The notes: a model not told the origin generated them from the letters alone. A stretch of 64,000 nucleotides of DNA from Methylocapsa acidiphila B2 (GCF_000427445.1 NZ_ATYA01000001.1:1-64000); one strand, 5' to 3'; counted from the stretch's first letter, positions 9,436 to 18,695 are shown. Program-made: numbers and translations.

Positions 9436-10604
9436 TGAATTCGCAAGCGGACCAAGACGGTCGCCGGCAGAAATTGACGGTAATCGAACTGGAGCTGAAG
9501 TCCGGTGAAGCGACGGCGCTCTATGAGTTGGCGGACCGTCTTGCGGACTCGTTGCCGGTCTGACTTGAAATCATGAGCAAGTCTGCCCGCAGCTTTATGC
9601 TCGCGACGGGCGACAACCCACCACCTGTCCGGGAGGAAAATGTTCAGTTTTCCACCGACGCAACGCTCGGCGAGGTCATCCAGACGGTCATCGCGAACGC
9701 ACTTGGGCAGTTTGTCGCAAACTGGCCCGCGATGACGGAAACCTCTCACCCTGAGTCAATCCACCAAATGCACGTGGCTGTCGTCGATCGCGCACTGCTC
9801 CGCGGTTTTTCGATCGGGTTCTGACTTGGGCTGAATTCGACATTTTCCGGGCCGCGGCACAGCACATCGCTTCGGGCCTGGGGCCTGCCCGCGTTTTGGA
9901 CGCGCGTCGAGAGTTGATCGAAGACCGCCCCCTCGCTCAGCATGCGCTAGCGAATAGTTTCAAAGCCTTGTTGAGCAATGTCGACAGCCGGCGCTCAGCT
10001 GCATACGCTAACACCCGAGATGCAATTAATGACTCGGACACGACCCGATTCGTGCTGAACTTGCAAGCGGCCATGGTGCGCTGTTCTCGGCCGCGCGGCT
10101 TGTCGGGCGCTGGCCAACAGTAGCCTGGCGGGACGGCAGCACCTTTCGCTTGTAAGGCCTTGGAGCGACTTCACAGGCGTATTCTCAAACGAGGTAGGCA
10201 CTTGGCGCTGAAGTCGCCCGAAGAACGACACGGGCTCCGATTGGTCCTGAAGAACCTCCGCTATGCCGTGGGATTCTTCAGCTCATTTTTTTGGCGCTCG
10301 AACTTACATCCGAGAAATCACCCAGCTTCAGGATCTTCTTGGTGCATATAATGACGCAGCGAGCGCTACGCGCCCGCTGCAAGATATTGATGAAATTCGC
10401 GATCCCCAGGTCGCGCGAGCCGCTGGCGTAATTCTCGATTGGTGTGGGCGAAAGACCACGACCGCAGATGAAAATCTAGTGACGACGTGGGATAATTTCA
10501 AACAGATCCACTCATTCTGGGACTGTCCGAACTGCGTCGCATACGACCCATCACACATTTGCAAGGCAAACAAGCTATCGCAGAGCTCATATTCGCAAAT
10601 CTAA
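9436..10604 (+). pseudogene. CHAD-domain (CYTH-CHAD type) protein, decayed
   Basis: A broken polyphosphate-associated CYTH-CHAD gene can be followed through several frames. The end of the CYTH domain is IELELKSGEATALYELADRL near 9483-9550; a TGA then interrupts LPV*LEIMSKSAR; the CHAD domain starts with HPESIHQMHVAV near 9750, shifts frame near 9805, continues VLTWAEFDIFRAAAQHIASG (9817-9880), and resumes with SPEERHGLRLVLKNLRYAVG near 10210 and TYIREITQLQDLLGAYNDAA near 10305. The metal/phosphate-binding His and Arg residues of CHAD are still visible. At least one nonsense and two or three frameshift mutations make it inactive. Confidence 0.75.
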
Positions 10605-10852
10605 ACGGTGAGGCCGGCTTTGCCGGACGATGCGACTTTACACGTCAAAGCTCCCGGGCTTTGGATGCAAGAACGACGATGCGCCTGGCTAAGCACGGGG
10701 GCGACGTGAATGACGTCGCGATTGCGCCCATGCACGAACCCGCTTCGCGGGATTGCCCGAGCTGGCAAGGTAGCGCGTTTTCCATAAGATCTTGAGCGAG
10801 GCGTGGCGGCGCCTTGAGCATGGAGTTCCCTTCATCATGAAAGGAACTTCCG
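10605..10852 (+). other. Leader of the IS91-type element, no gene
   Basis: No coding sequence is recognised. It contains the segment upstream of the interrupted recombinase gene at 10853 and probably one boundary of the IS91-type element, which I cannot place exactly. Confidence 0.35.
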
Positions 10853-10939
10853 ATGTCCGTTTCATCTGTCGAACGCCCCGTCAGCGCGCTGCGGCAGCGC
10901 ATGCTCGAAGATATGGCGATGCGCGGCCTGCGATCGGAT
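10853..10939 (+). pseudogene. Tyrosine recombinase, N-terminal part (split by IS21)
   Basis: The ATG at 10853 opens a frame reading MSVSSVERPVSALRQRM followed by LEDMAMRGLRSD, the start of the phage-integrase-like recombinase that accompanies IS91-type transposases. The IS21 element at 10940 stops it. Joining position 10939 to 13664 restores the frame exactly (RGLRSD then TQRDYIRFVRSF). Confidence 0.85.
10933..10939. repeat. IS21 target-site duplication, left copy
   Basis: ATCGGAT directly precedes the element's TGACACACGACAATTA end and is repeated at 13657-13663 after the other end. Seven bases fits the usual 4-8 bp of IS21. Confidence 0.85.
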
Positions 10940-11165
10940 TGACACACGACAATTATGATGGCCGGTCATCGACAATTAAACTGGCCGGCAGGGGCCATCG
11001 TCGAGTAGCGCTGATAGAGGTATCAATCTAATTGTCGTTTGGCAACAGGTTAGCGCAGCGACAACTACATTAACTGTCGCTGATCAAAGCACGGGTTTAT
11101 GTTGGCAGACGCTCTGTGGCCGGCGATTATGTTTCCATCATGCGAGGGTGTTTGGCCGCGCATGG

Positions 11166-11939
11166 CTATTCCGATGCGCCGGGTTCTTCCTTCGTTGTTC
11201 TGCGGACAGCGGAGCGCTTTCGGTAAGAGTCGCCATTCATCTCGATGATGGTTGCGTGATGGACCAATCGATCGACGGCCGCCGCGGTCATTGCGGCATC
11301 TGGAAAAACCTCGCACCAAGCCGAAAATGGCTGATTGGCGGTGATGGCGATGCTGCGGCGTTCGTATCGATGCGCGATGAGTTCGAACAAGACGCTGGTC
11401 TCGGCTTGATCTTTTCGAACATACGAGAGGTCGTCGAGCACGATGAGATCATACTTGTCGAGCTTCTCGAGGGCGCTGACCAAGGAGAGGTCACGGCGCG
11501 CGATCTGCAGCCGTTGAACGATGTCGATGGTTCGATTGAATAAAACCCGGGTTCCAGCATCAATGAGCGTATGGCATATGGCCGCCAGGGCATGGCTTTT
11601 GCCGGTGCCGCTTTGACCAAAAACCAAGAGATTGTCGCCATCCTTGATCCAGTCTCCGCCGGCGCCCAGCGCCAAAAGGTGCTGCTTGCGCACGCCCGGC
11701 GCGGCCTTGAAGTCGAAACTGGCGAAGGTTTTTCCGGCTGGCGCTTCGGACTGATCACGATAGCGCTGGATGCGCCGTGACGCCCGCTCGGTGACTTCGA
11801 TCTCCATCAGCGTGGCAAGCAGCTTCTCGGCCGACCATCCATCTCGATTGGCGACCTCGGTGATCCGCTTCCAATTGCGGGCGATGCTGGGCAGCCGAAG
11901 GGTGGCCAGCAAGGAAGGAAGAATGGTCGTGTCGGTCAT
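11166..11939 (-). CDS. istB: IS21 family ATP-binding protein IstB
   Basis: AAA+ ATPase helper of IS21 transposition, about 257 residues from the ATG at 11939 (an upstream in-frame start at 11954 is also possible). Walker A is GQSGTGKSHALA and Walker B is LIVLDDLSYV. The C-terminal RLVHHATIIEMNGDSYR is the standard IstB ending. It overlaps the 3' end of istA by a few bases, which indicates coupled translation. Confidence 0.93.
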   Translation of the reverse strand: MTDTTILPSLLATLRLPSIARNWKRITEVANRDGWSAEKLLATLMEIEVTERASRRIQRYRDQSEAPAGKTFASFDFKAAPGVRKQHLLALGAGGDWIKDGDNLLVFGQSGTGKSHALAAICHTLIDAGTRVLFNRTIDIVQRLQIARRDLSLVSALEKLDKYDLIVLDDLSYVRKDQAETSVLFELIAHRYERRSIAITANQPFSAWCEVFPDAAMTAAAVDRLVHHATIIEMNGDSYRKRSAVRRTTKEEPGASE

Positions 11940-13459
11940 GGCCGCACCTCGCACGCGGAAGGCAGCAGCAGATTATAGTCATCGAGGTTTGGCGGAGGGA
12001 TGGTGACGTCGCGGGACTGATGTGGCGCGGTCTGGAATTCCTTTTTGAGCTCGCCGAGGTCGGGTAGCAGGCCTGCGTCAAGGATGGCGTCGAGCCGGGC
12101 GGCCAAAGCCGTCTCGCAGGCTTCGCCGGATGCTGCCAGAACGAGCAATCCGACCATGGTTCGGCATGCATGCCTGGGGGCCAAGCCGGCGTCGAGAGCC
12201 GCCCACGAACGGGCATATGGGGCGCTCGGGAAGAGAGCTTCTTGATAGACGAGATATCGAAGGGCTTGCGGCTTGCGCCGGAGCGAGCCGATCAGGTGAC
12301 GATAATTGATGGAGTGGGCGCGCTTGCCGTCCGTTCTCACCCGCGCCATGCGCATGACCGGATCCGGCCCAAGGAAACATTCAAGCCGATCGTCGAAGAG
12401 ATGCACCTCGATCATGTGTCCGATCAGGCGAGACGGGACGGAGTAGATGACTCGATCGACATTGATGGTGCTATTGCGCGTCGCTTTCACCGTCACCGTA
12501 GCAAAGTCGGTCGTCCGGCGCTTGGGCAAGGGCTCGAGCTTCTCGCGCTCGATCGCGACGAGCGTCGCGCAACGGGCGTTGTAACGGCTGCAGACGCCGT
12601 CGACAAAGGCGCGGTAGGCTTCAAGGCTGACGAAATCTCGGCTCTCCCGCCGCCGGAGCCTTTGGTCGAGGCGGATCTTGATATGGCCGTTGGCCGCCTC
12701 GATGCTCCCGTTCTCATTGGCCACGCCTGGATTATTACGGGTCGCCTTCATGCCGTAATGCCGGCACAGCTCGTCATAACGCTTGGTGAAATCGAGCTGG
12801 GCGTCACGGTCAAGATTTTTGAAGGCGGCCGACAGCGAGTCGGTCCGATGCTCTTCCGGGACGCCTCCGAGCTTCCAAAGCGCATCTTGCAGCCCCTCGG
12901 CGACGGCTGAAAAGCTCTCGCCTCCAAGGATCACTTGCGCGTGCTCCCAACCGCTGAAGGCCAGCCGGAAATGATAAAGGCGATGCGGCAAGGGCTCGCC
13001 GACGATGGTGACCCCGAGGCTGTCGGCGACGGTGAAATCGGACAATGCCTGGCGGCCGGGATCATGGCGTTGAGGGAAGAAAACCTCCTTGTCCGCGCCG
13101 TGAAGGGCGCGCCATTTGGCGATGCGGCGTTCAAGCGTCCGGCGGACGCTGTCTGGGAGAACCTCGGCGCCGAGCTCATCCTGGAGCTCTTCGAAAATCG
13201 TCACCGCCATGATGCCGGGGATTTTGAGCATCTCCAGAACCCGCGGCCAGACAGTCTCCAGTGGATCCGGGCGGGTTCGCCAAGTTCGCGGCTGCTTCTT
13301 CTGGGACGGAAAACGCGGATCTTTGTCAATGCGGCGCGCTGAGCGCTCGCTGATGCCGGCCATTGCCGCGGCGGCTGCCTGATTATGGTGCTGTGAACGC
13401 GAAGCCATGTAGCGCATCACCTGTCTGTCGGAAATATGAGGGTTCGGCATCGAGCTCAA
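11936..13459 (-). CDS. istA: IS21 family transposase IstA
   Basis: A 507-residue DDE transposase of normal length. The N-terminus holds a helix-turn-helix region (SDRQVMRYMASRSQHHNQ ... AAAMAGISERSARRID). The catalytic acidic residues fall in ALSDFTVAD, EHRTDSLSAAF and NENGSIEAANGH, followed by the beta-barrel region (NSTINVDRVIYSVPSRLIGH). No stop or frameshift is seen. Confidence 0.94.
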   Translation of the reverse strand: MSSMPNPHISDRQVMRYMASRSQHHNQAAAAAMAGISERSARRIDKDPRFPSQKKQPRTWRTRPDPLETVWPRVLEMLKIPGIMAVTIFEELQDELGAEVLPDSVRRTLERRIAKWRALHGADKEVFFPQRHDPGRQALSDFTVADSLGVTIVGEPLPHRLYHFRLAFSGWEHAQVILGGESFSAVAEGLQDALWKLGGVPEEHRTDSLSAAFKNLDRDAQLDFTKRYDELCRHYGMKATRNNPGVANENGSIEAANGHIKIRLDQRLRRRESRDFVSLEAYRAFVDGVCSRYNARCATLVAIEREKLEPLPKRRTTDFATVTVKATRNSTINVDRVIYSVPSRLIGHMIEVHLFDDRLECFLGPDPVMRMARVRTDGKRAHSINYRHLIGSLRRKPQALRYLVYQEALFPSAPYARSWAALDAGLAPRHACRTMVGLLVLAASGEACETALAARLDAILDAGLLPDLGELKKEFQTAPHQSRDVTIPPPNLDDYNLLLPSACEVRP

Positions 13460-13535
13460 TCTTTGGTTGATTGAGCCGCGATACCACCCTCGACGCCGAG
13501 CGGCAGATGCCCCCAGAAGGGAGTTTAACAGCGCC

Positions 13536-13602
13536 GTCGTCCGCCAGCGCCGATCTCCGGTCGGGGGCTCGCCCCTCCCTTCAACCGGCGCTGGCGGACG
13601 AC
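13536..13602. repeat. 17-bp perfect inverted repeat upstream of istA
   Basis: GTCGTCCGCCAGCGCCG (13536-13552) is repeated inverted at 13586-13602. The 33-base loop contains a smaller GGGGC/GCCCC stem. It lies between the right end of the IS21 element and the istA start, where it could insulate the transposase from outside transcription. Confidence 0.7.
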
Positions 13603-13656
13603 CTTACCGGCCAAGATAGTTGTCGTTGAACCGGACAGTTTAATTGTCGGCGCGCA

Positions 13657-13663
13657 ATCGGAT
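13657..13663. repeat. IS21 target-site duplication, right copy
   Basis: ATCGGAT, identical to 10933-10939, immediately after the IS21 right end. Confidence 0.85.
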
Positions 13664-14482
13664 ACGCAGCGCGACTATATTCGCTTTGTGCGCAGCTTCG
13701 CAGCCTTCCTCGGACAGGCGCCGGATACCGCGACGGCCGGGGATATTCGCCGGTTTCAGGTTCACCAGCGTGAGAGCGGGGTGCAGCCGCCAACCATCAA
13801 CTGCTCCGTTTCGGCGCTGCGCTTCTTCTTCACCGTGACGCTCGATCGGCCGGATCTGTCGCGGCGCCTGGTCCTGGCGCGCTATCCGCGGAAGTTGCCA
13901 GCGGTGCTGAGCGTCGAGGAAGTCGGCCAACTACTCGAGTCGGCGCCAGGGATAAAATACAAGGCCATACTCGGCGCCGCCTACGGCGCGGGCCTGCGTG
14001 TGTCCGAAGTGGCCACCCTCAAGGTCGACGATATCGACAGCACGCGCATGCTGATCCGGGTCGAACGGGGCAAGGGACGCAAGGACCGCAACGCCATGCT
14101 TTCACCCCAGCTACTCACGCTGTTGCGGCTGTGGTGGAAGGAAGGCAAACGACGCGGCGTCATGCTGCCGCATGGCTGGCTGTTCCCTGGACGCAGTCAC
14201 GGCGATCCGATCTCAACCCGGCAGATCAACCGCGCGATCCACGAGGCGGCCGAAGCGGCTGGCATCAGGAAACGGGTGTCGCCCCATACGCTGCGCCATA
14301 GCTTCGCCACCCATCTGCTGGAACAGGATGTCGATATCCGTGTGATCCAAGTCCTGTTGGGGCACAGCAAGCTCGATACGACCGCGCTCTACGCTCGCGT
14401 CGCGACCAAGACGATCCACTCAGTGACCAGTCCTCTCGAACATTTGGCGGCGCTGATGCAGGGCGAGGAGCATAGCGACTGA
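13664..14482 (+). pseudogene. Tyrosine recombinase, main part (split by IS21)
   Basis: This holds the SAM-like N-terminal domain (DYIRFVRSFAAFLGQAPDTA) and the complete catalytic domain of the recombinase that normally partners IS91-type transposases. Catalytic residues are visible: Arg in GAGLRVSEVATL, Lys in RGKGRKDRN, SPHTLRHSFATHLL (H-x-x-R), and the HSKLDTTALYARV block with His and Tyr. The frame has lost its start to the IS21 insertion; an internal start could still make a shortened protein. It ends six bases before the IS91-type transposase gene, so the two were one operon. Confidence 0.88.
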
Positions 14483-14488
14483 ACCGGC

Positions 14489-15682
14489 TTGGGCGCCTCG
14501 CTTGAGGTCGCCGATATCTTCCGAGCGGAAGGGGCCGGCTATCGCGCCGTTCAGGCCGGTCACCTGAGCCTTACCCAGCTCAAGGTCATGTCGGCGATCG
14601 AGAACTGCCGGACGGCGGCGCTTGGCGGCCATGTCGAGGGCTGCGACGACTGCGGCTACCTTCGGGTCGCCTATAACAGTTGTCGCAACCGGCATTGCCC
14701 CAAGTGCCAAGGCGCCGCCGCGCGAGCCTGGCTCGCCGAGCGCGAGGCCGACCTGTTGCCGGTCGGCTATTTCCACGTCGTCTTCACGCTGCCGGCCGAG
14801 ATCGTCGACATCGCTTGGCAGAACAAGGCGGTCGTCTACGACCTGCTGTTCCGGGCGGCGTCGGAGACGATGATGACGATCGCGGCCGATCCCAGACATC
14901 TTGGCGCCCGGATCGGCATCACCGCCGTGCTCCACACCTGGGGATCGGCGATGACGCATCATCCCCATATCCACATGATCGTGCCAGGCGGCGGCATCTC
15001 ACTCGATGGGCGGCGATGGATATCGTCGCGTCCGGCCTTCCTCCTGCCGGTGCGGGTGCTGGGCGCGCTCTTCCGCCGCCTTTTTCTCACCCGGCTGATC
15101 GAGTTGCACGATGCCGGCAAGCTCGTCTTCTTCGGCGCTCACGCCGATCTAGCCGACCAGCGCCGCTTCCTGCGCCATCTTGCGCCAGTCTGGAAGAAGC
15201 GATGGGTGGTCTATGCCAAGGCGCCGTTCGCCGGCCCCGAGGCTGTGCTCGCCTATCTCTCGCGCTACACCCACCGGGTCGCCATTTCTAATCAACGTCT
15301 GATCGCCTACGATGAGACCGGCGTCACCTTCCGCTACAAGGACTACCGCCGCGATGGTCCGGAGCGGCAGCGCGTGATGACGCTCGCGCCGCACGAGTTC
15401 ATCCGCCGTTTCCTGCTCCATGTCCTGCCACATGGCTTCCACCGCATCCGCCATTACGGCTTGCTCGCCAGCTCCGCACGGAAGGCCAATATAGCGTGCG
15501 CCCGCGATCTCCTTACCGTGGCGCCGGCGCCACCAGAACCTGTCGAAGCGCCAGAACCGCTCGATTGGCTCCTGCCGTGTCCCTGCTGCGGCGGGCGAAT
15601 GCGCATCATCGAGACCTTCGAGCGCTGGATGCAGCCGCGCGCGCCGCCCCGCGCTCCCGCGGCGCCCGGGCCCCCGTCGTGA
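14489..15682 (+). CDS. IS91 family transposase
   Basis: A 397-residue HUH-superfamily (Y2-type) single-strand transposase. The N-terminus has a zinc-binding cluster (CDDCGYLRVAYNSCRNRHCP, residues 52-71), then the metal-binding HUH motif HHPHIHMIVPGGG (157-169) and the region YLSRYTHRVAISN that usually bears the catalytic tyrosines. A further C-terminal CPCCGG lies near residue 373. These elements move by rolling circle and can carry neighbouring DNA. The gene is intact, but its recombinase partner is disrupted. Confidence 0.92.
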   Translation: MGASLEVADIFRAEGAGYRAVQAGHLSLTQLKVMSAIENCRTAALGGHVEGCDDCGYLRVAYNSCRNRHCPKCQGAAARAWLAEREADLLPVGYFHVVFTLPAEIVDIAWQNKAVVYDLLFRAASETMMTIAADPRHLGARIGITAVLHTWGSAMTHHPHIHMIVPGGGISLDGRRWISSRPAFLLPVRVLGALFRRLFLTRLIELHDAGKLVFFGAHADLADQRRFLRHLAPVWKKRWVVYAKAPFAGPEAVLAYLSRYTHRVAISNQRLIAYDETGVTFRYKDYRRDGPERQRVMTLAPHEFIRRFLLHVLPHGFHRIRHYGLLASSARKANIACARDLLTVAPAPPEPVEAPEPLDWLLPCPCCGGRMRIIETFERWMQPRAPPRAPAAPGPPS

Positions 15683-16147
15683 CCCGGCACGGCCTACGCT
15701 TACCTCCCGCCGCAACGTCCCTTGTTCCGGCGACCGCCATCTGCACGCCCTTCGCCAACTCCGTGACAAAAGACTTGAACCTCGCATGCGGCCAGCTCCC
15801 AATCCAGCGACCGTCCGGCGCAAAGTCTCACTCGCCGCGTCCTCGTCCGCGTCGTCACCGCCTCGGCGGCGCGGTCATCGCCCTCAGGCAAAACCTGAAA
15901 TCCCCATAGACCGTTGCCGCAGGCCCGCGGGTTCGTGCTTGGGCGGTTTTCGTACGCCTGAAGGCAGCCGAAAACCTTCACCATCCCGGCCGTTTATGAG
16001 CGCTCACGAATTTCCTGAGATCTGCCGTTCGTTCAGTTTCACTACGGCAGGCCGCTTAGCGCCAACGCTTACTATCATGGGTCGGAGTTGATTGCTCAAG
16101 CGTAAGGCGTGGCTACCATTGCGGCGTGACCTGCTCCCTCTTCAGGC
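15683..16147. other. IS91 downstream region, no gene seen
   Basis: GC-rich to about 15960, with an inverted motif GGCGGTTTTCG ... CCGAAAACC near 15941-15976 that could be part of the element's terminal hairpin region. No coding sequence is convincing. Confidence 0.35.
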
Positions 16148-16297
16148 CTCCGTATCCGGACGCCAACGGAAATAGGTCATCTCCGTCACTGCGATCGCCT
16201 TCACTGCCCCGGCGATCGAGTTGCCCTGCGCCGTAAGGACATCAACCTGACGGAGCTCGGCGACAATCTCCTCGGGCTTGTGGCTCTTTATTCCCAT
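16148..16297 (-). pseudogene. IS3 family OrfA fragment
   Basis: The frame starting at 16297 reads MGIKSHKPEEIVAELRQVDV and then LTAQGNSIAGAVKAIAVTEM, followed by TYFRWR, before breaking. It is a diverged copy of the OrfA at 39971-40244 and keeps only the helix-turn-helix half. Confidence 0.75.
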
Positions 16298-16471
16298 CGC
16301 TCCATCATTCCAAATGATCCGCGGTCAGACATACTGGATGAATTGCTTCAATGGGCGCCGACCGGAATTGTCGGCGCTCCCTTTAGAATGCCATGCATCG
16401 CGCAAGCGCTGCATGGCTACTACCTTATTGGTCTGAGCCGTAATGGCGTCTCGAGATGAGCTTCAATTTGT

Positions 16472-16491
16472 AATGTACCAATCGGTACATT
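16472..16491. promoter_or_regulatory. Operator-like inverted repeat upstream of HPP gene
   Basis: AATGTACC-AATC-GGTACATT has perfect 8-bp arms and a 4-bp centre. Its core TACC-NATC-GGTA resembles TetR-type operators. It is about 180 bp before the HPP gene. A related palindrome with the same core is at 27525-27538. Confidence 0.5.
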
Positions 16492-16669
16492 GCGTCGGTT
16501 AGAAGTCATGGAGCAAAAAGATTGGCCACCGAAACCGATCTTCCCCTCATGCACCCTTTCAATCCCGCTTGTACTGCCTCATGGATGCTTTGACGTGGCA
16601 AGGTTCGCGCAGGCTTTCTAAACGAACCTATTCTCATTCGGCCCCTACGTAGTGAGGAATATAATAACC

Positions 16670-17230
16670 ATGCTAAACAAAGGCATACTAACGGGTATAG
16701 ATAGTAGAGGTTGGAGCACATTTCCAGTGAACGCAAAGGTTCCAATCGGAAATGAGGCCTACCCATCGAGACCTCCTCTGCGGCAGGTGGCAATCGCCTT
16801 CCTCGGCGCCTTCATCGCAATTTCTGTTGTCGCGTTCGCGGCGGCAGCTAGCCAGCTCCCTTGGGTATTAGGTTCCTTTGGTGCATCCTGTTTTATCCTT
16901 TTCGGGTTTCCAGACTCACCGTTCGCACAACCGCGCTGCGTTATCGGCGGCCACTTTCTCGCGTCGGCGACCGGACTTATCGTTCTATCGCTATTTGGCG
17001 CTCATTGGTGGAGCATGGCTTTGGCCGTCGCTGCTTCGATTGCGCTGATGCAGCTCACGCGCACAGCGCACCCTCCAGCGGGTTCAAATGCCGCTATCGT
17101 AATGTTGAGCACTCCCAATTGGTCGTTCTTAATAATCCCGACTCTGCTTGGAGCATGCGCGCTAGTCACCGTGGCATTTGTCTACAATAATTTTATTGTG
17201 AACCGCGCATATCCTAAACATTGGCTTTAA
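16670..17230 (+). CDS. HPP family integral membrane protein
   Basis: A 186-residue inner-membrane protein of the HPP family, named for the motif seen here as TAHPPAGSNA. Other family landmarks are LGSFGASCFILFGFPDSPFA and QPRCVIGGHFLA. Four hydrophobic helices are evident (about residues 40-60, 65-80, 98-125 and 150-172). Some HPP proteins have been linked to nitrite transport in plastids and cyanobacteria; the substrate here is unknown. I chose the ATG at 16670, preceded by GAGGA, over the GTG at 16652. It lies 38 bp upstream of the diiron-type gene and probably forms an operon with it. The DNA is more AT-rich than the IS neighbours. Confidence 0.85.
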   Translation: MLNKGILTGIDSRGWSTFPVNAKVPIGNEAYPSRPPLRQVAIAFLGAFIAISVVAFAAAASQLPWVLGSFGASCFILFGFPDSPFAQPRCVIGGHFLASATGLIVLSLFGAHWWSMALAVAASIALMQLTRTAHPPAGSNAAIVMLSTPNWSFLIIPTLLGACALVTVAFVYNNFIVNRAYPKHWL

Positions 17231-17268
17231 CACTTCAGACATATGATTAAGCGCAAGGAAGCACAAAT

Positions 17269-18036
17269 ATGCAAGTTGGAAATAGAGAACTCGCAATCTA
17301 TCAGAATGCCGATTTCACGAAGATTAGTGAATTGGAAGCGCGCCATGAATGGATAGTGGCACCCATTTTCCGGGCAAGCGCCTTAGTGAGCAAAATGCCA
17401 TTTTACGATCATATCTCCCGGATGCGGTCGCCAATGGAATTTAAGCCGATTGCAACCCAATTGTATTTCCATTCGGCAACCTTTCCGAAGGTGATGGGTT
17501 TGATGCTCGGCCTAACTCCAATTTCTGAAAACTACATGATGCCGTTTTATGCAAAACATGCATTTGGAGAAGCGGATCATCATCAGATGCTTCTGCGATG
17601 GATGTTGCGGCACAAAATAATTGCAAGTCCAGACGAAATTGATGCAACTATTATTGGTCTGGAAACTAACGCCTGCATAAATCTCGCCTATCGACTGGCT
17701 GCCGAGCAGGATCGCGACAAATGGTTGGCTGCAATCAACAGCGGAATTGAACGCTGCTCGAATGATTTCTTTAAGGCGGTTGCCCCCAAAATGCGTGAGA
17801 TCGGCGCCGGCGATGCCTATTTCGATATACACGTTGAAGCAGATGAACATCATAGCATCATGGGCCTTGACTTCATTCAGGTTCAAGACCCATCTTCTGT
17901 GCGGGCGCGGCATATTCTTGCCAAAGCGCTGGAAGGGATAGCCCTTTGGGCTGATATGATTCATTCCTGGATTGGCGTTGATTATCATCCACGTTTCAAT
18001 CTTGATGGATCTTTGATTAGCTCGCCACCTCACTGA
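17269..18036 (+). CDS. Heme-oxygenase-like (diiron oxidase type) protein
   Basis: A 255-residue all-helical protein of the PqqC/CADD/heme-oxygenase-like fold. The third core helix has the diagnostic H-x3-D-x2-H pattern at His188, Asp192 and His195 (DIHVEADEHH). Glu161 (GIERCSNDFF) and Glu101 with His104/105 (FGEADHH) are the likely remaining metal ligands, although the first helix spacing differs from the E-x6-H of well-studied members. YFHSATFPKVMGLMLG matches the conserved entry helix. Members oxidise diverse amino-acid-derived or fatty substrates with O2; the substrate here is unknown. There is no signal peptide. It follows the HPP gene by 38 bp. Confidence 0.7.
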   Translation: MQVGNRELAIYQNADFTKISELEARHEWIVAPIFRASALVSKMPFYDHISRMRSPMEFKPIATQLYFHSATFPKVMGLMLGLTPISENYMMPFYAKHAFGEADHHQMLLRWMLRHKIIASPDEIDATIIGLETNACINLAYRLAAEQDRDKWLAAINSGIERCSNDFFKAVAPKMREIGAGDAYFDIHVEADEHHSIMGLDFIQVQDPSSVRARHILAKALEGIALWADMIHSWIGVDYHPRFNLDGSLISSPPH

Positions 18037-18341
18037 TACAGCGCGGAGGCGTCGGCCTAGCGGACGACAATTATAGACTGTTGCCCGCTGGCCTGAGACA
18101 TCGCTAAATTATATTTAGCCCTTCGTTCCCTGACTTTGTTTCCAGCTCCAGGCTCATTTGCCGTTCTCGAACGATGTATGCTTCACTAATTGAGGGGCAT
18201 TTTTACATCGGGTCATCTATGCGTGTTAATTTTGCAAGAAAATGCTCTGCCAAACTCGCTTTGGGGAGTGGTAGGATAGCAAACGCAATGGCCCAATCCC
18301 ACGCTACGGCCGTTCGCAATTCCAGCACACGAGAGATTTCA
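18037..18341. other. Intergenic, no gene seen
   Basis: AT-leaning spacer after the diiron-type gene. An open frame from 18174 joins the next gene but its first 56 codons are not protein-like, so I treat it as leader. Confidence 0.4.
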
Positions 18342-18695
18342 ATGCAACCTGTCGCCATCGAACGGTCGGTCACGACCTATAACCAAATCACGATCGCGGA
18401 ATGCGCAGCTCTTTGCGGTTTGGATTCGAATGAAATGATATTGGGCGTCACTCCAACCATCGTGCATGAATCCCTCTATGCTAGCTACATGCTTCATAGT
18501 AAGCGGGGGCGGAAGTCTGTTTGCGAAGCGATCATTGCGGATATCCGTGCTTCGCTCGATCTACGCGAGCTAACACAAGCAGCTGACTGTCTGATTGTGC
18601 TGCGGCGTTTCCTTTCCGAAGAAGGTATAAATAATTTCGGTGTGCCTTGCTTTGAGGTGGAAGGCCCAGTTATAGGAATCAGTTCGAAAGCGTAG
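18342..18695 (+). CDS. Conserved small protein, unknown function
   Basis: A 117-residue protein from the ATG at 18342 (preceded by GAGAG). The segment AECAALCGLDSNEMILGVTP followed by HESLYASYMLHSKRGRKSVC and then IIADIRASLDLRELTQAADC resembles a short helical protein common, without known function, in rhizobial genomes (my recollection, not a search). It has no membrane segment. It is downstream of the HPP/diiron pair on the same strand but 300 bp away. Confidence 0.7.
   Translation: MQPVAIERSVTTYNQITIAECAALCGLDSNEMILGVTPTIVHESLYASYMLHSKRGRKSVCEAIIADIRASLDLRELTQAADCLIVLRRFLSEEGINNFGVPCFEVEGPVIGISSKA

Larger units (their letters stand above)
10940..13656. mobile_element. Complete IS21 family element, 2717 bp
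   Basis: The ends are TGACACACGACAATTA (10940) and TAATTGTCGGCGCGCA (ending 13656), inverted relative to each other with 11 of 16 positions identical and TG..CA termini. Further ACAATTA/TAATTGTC repeats inside the left end (to about 11040) resemble the multiple transposase-binding sites of IS21. It carries istA and istB on the minus strand, both open, and is bounded by a 7-bp direct repeat, so this is a recent insertion into the IS91-associated recombinase. Confidence 0.92.

Noticed and set aside
12170-12910. 246-codon plus-strand open frame
   Set aside because: It is antisense to the intact istA gene, whose minus-strand frame has clear transposase motifs.
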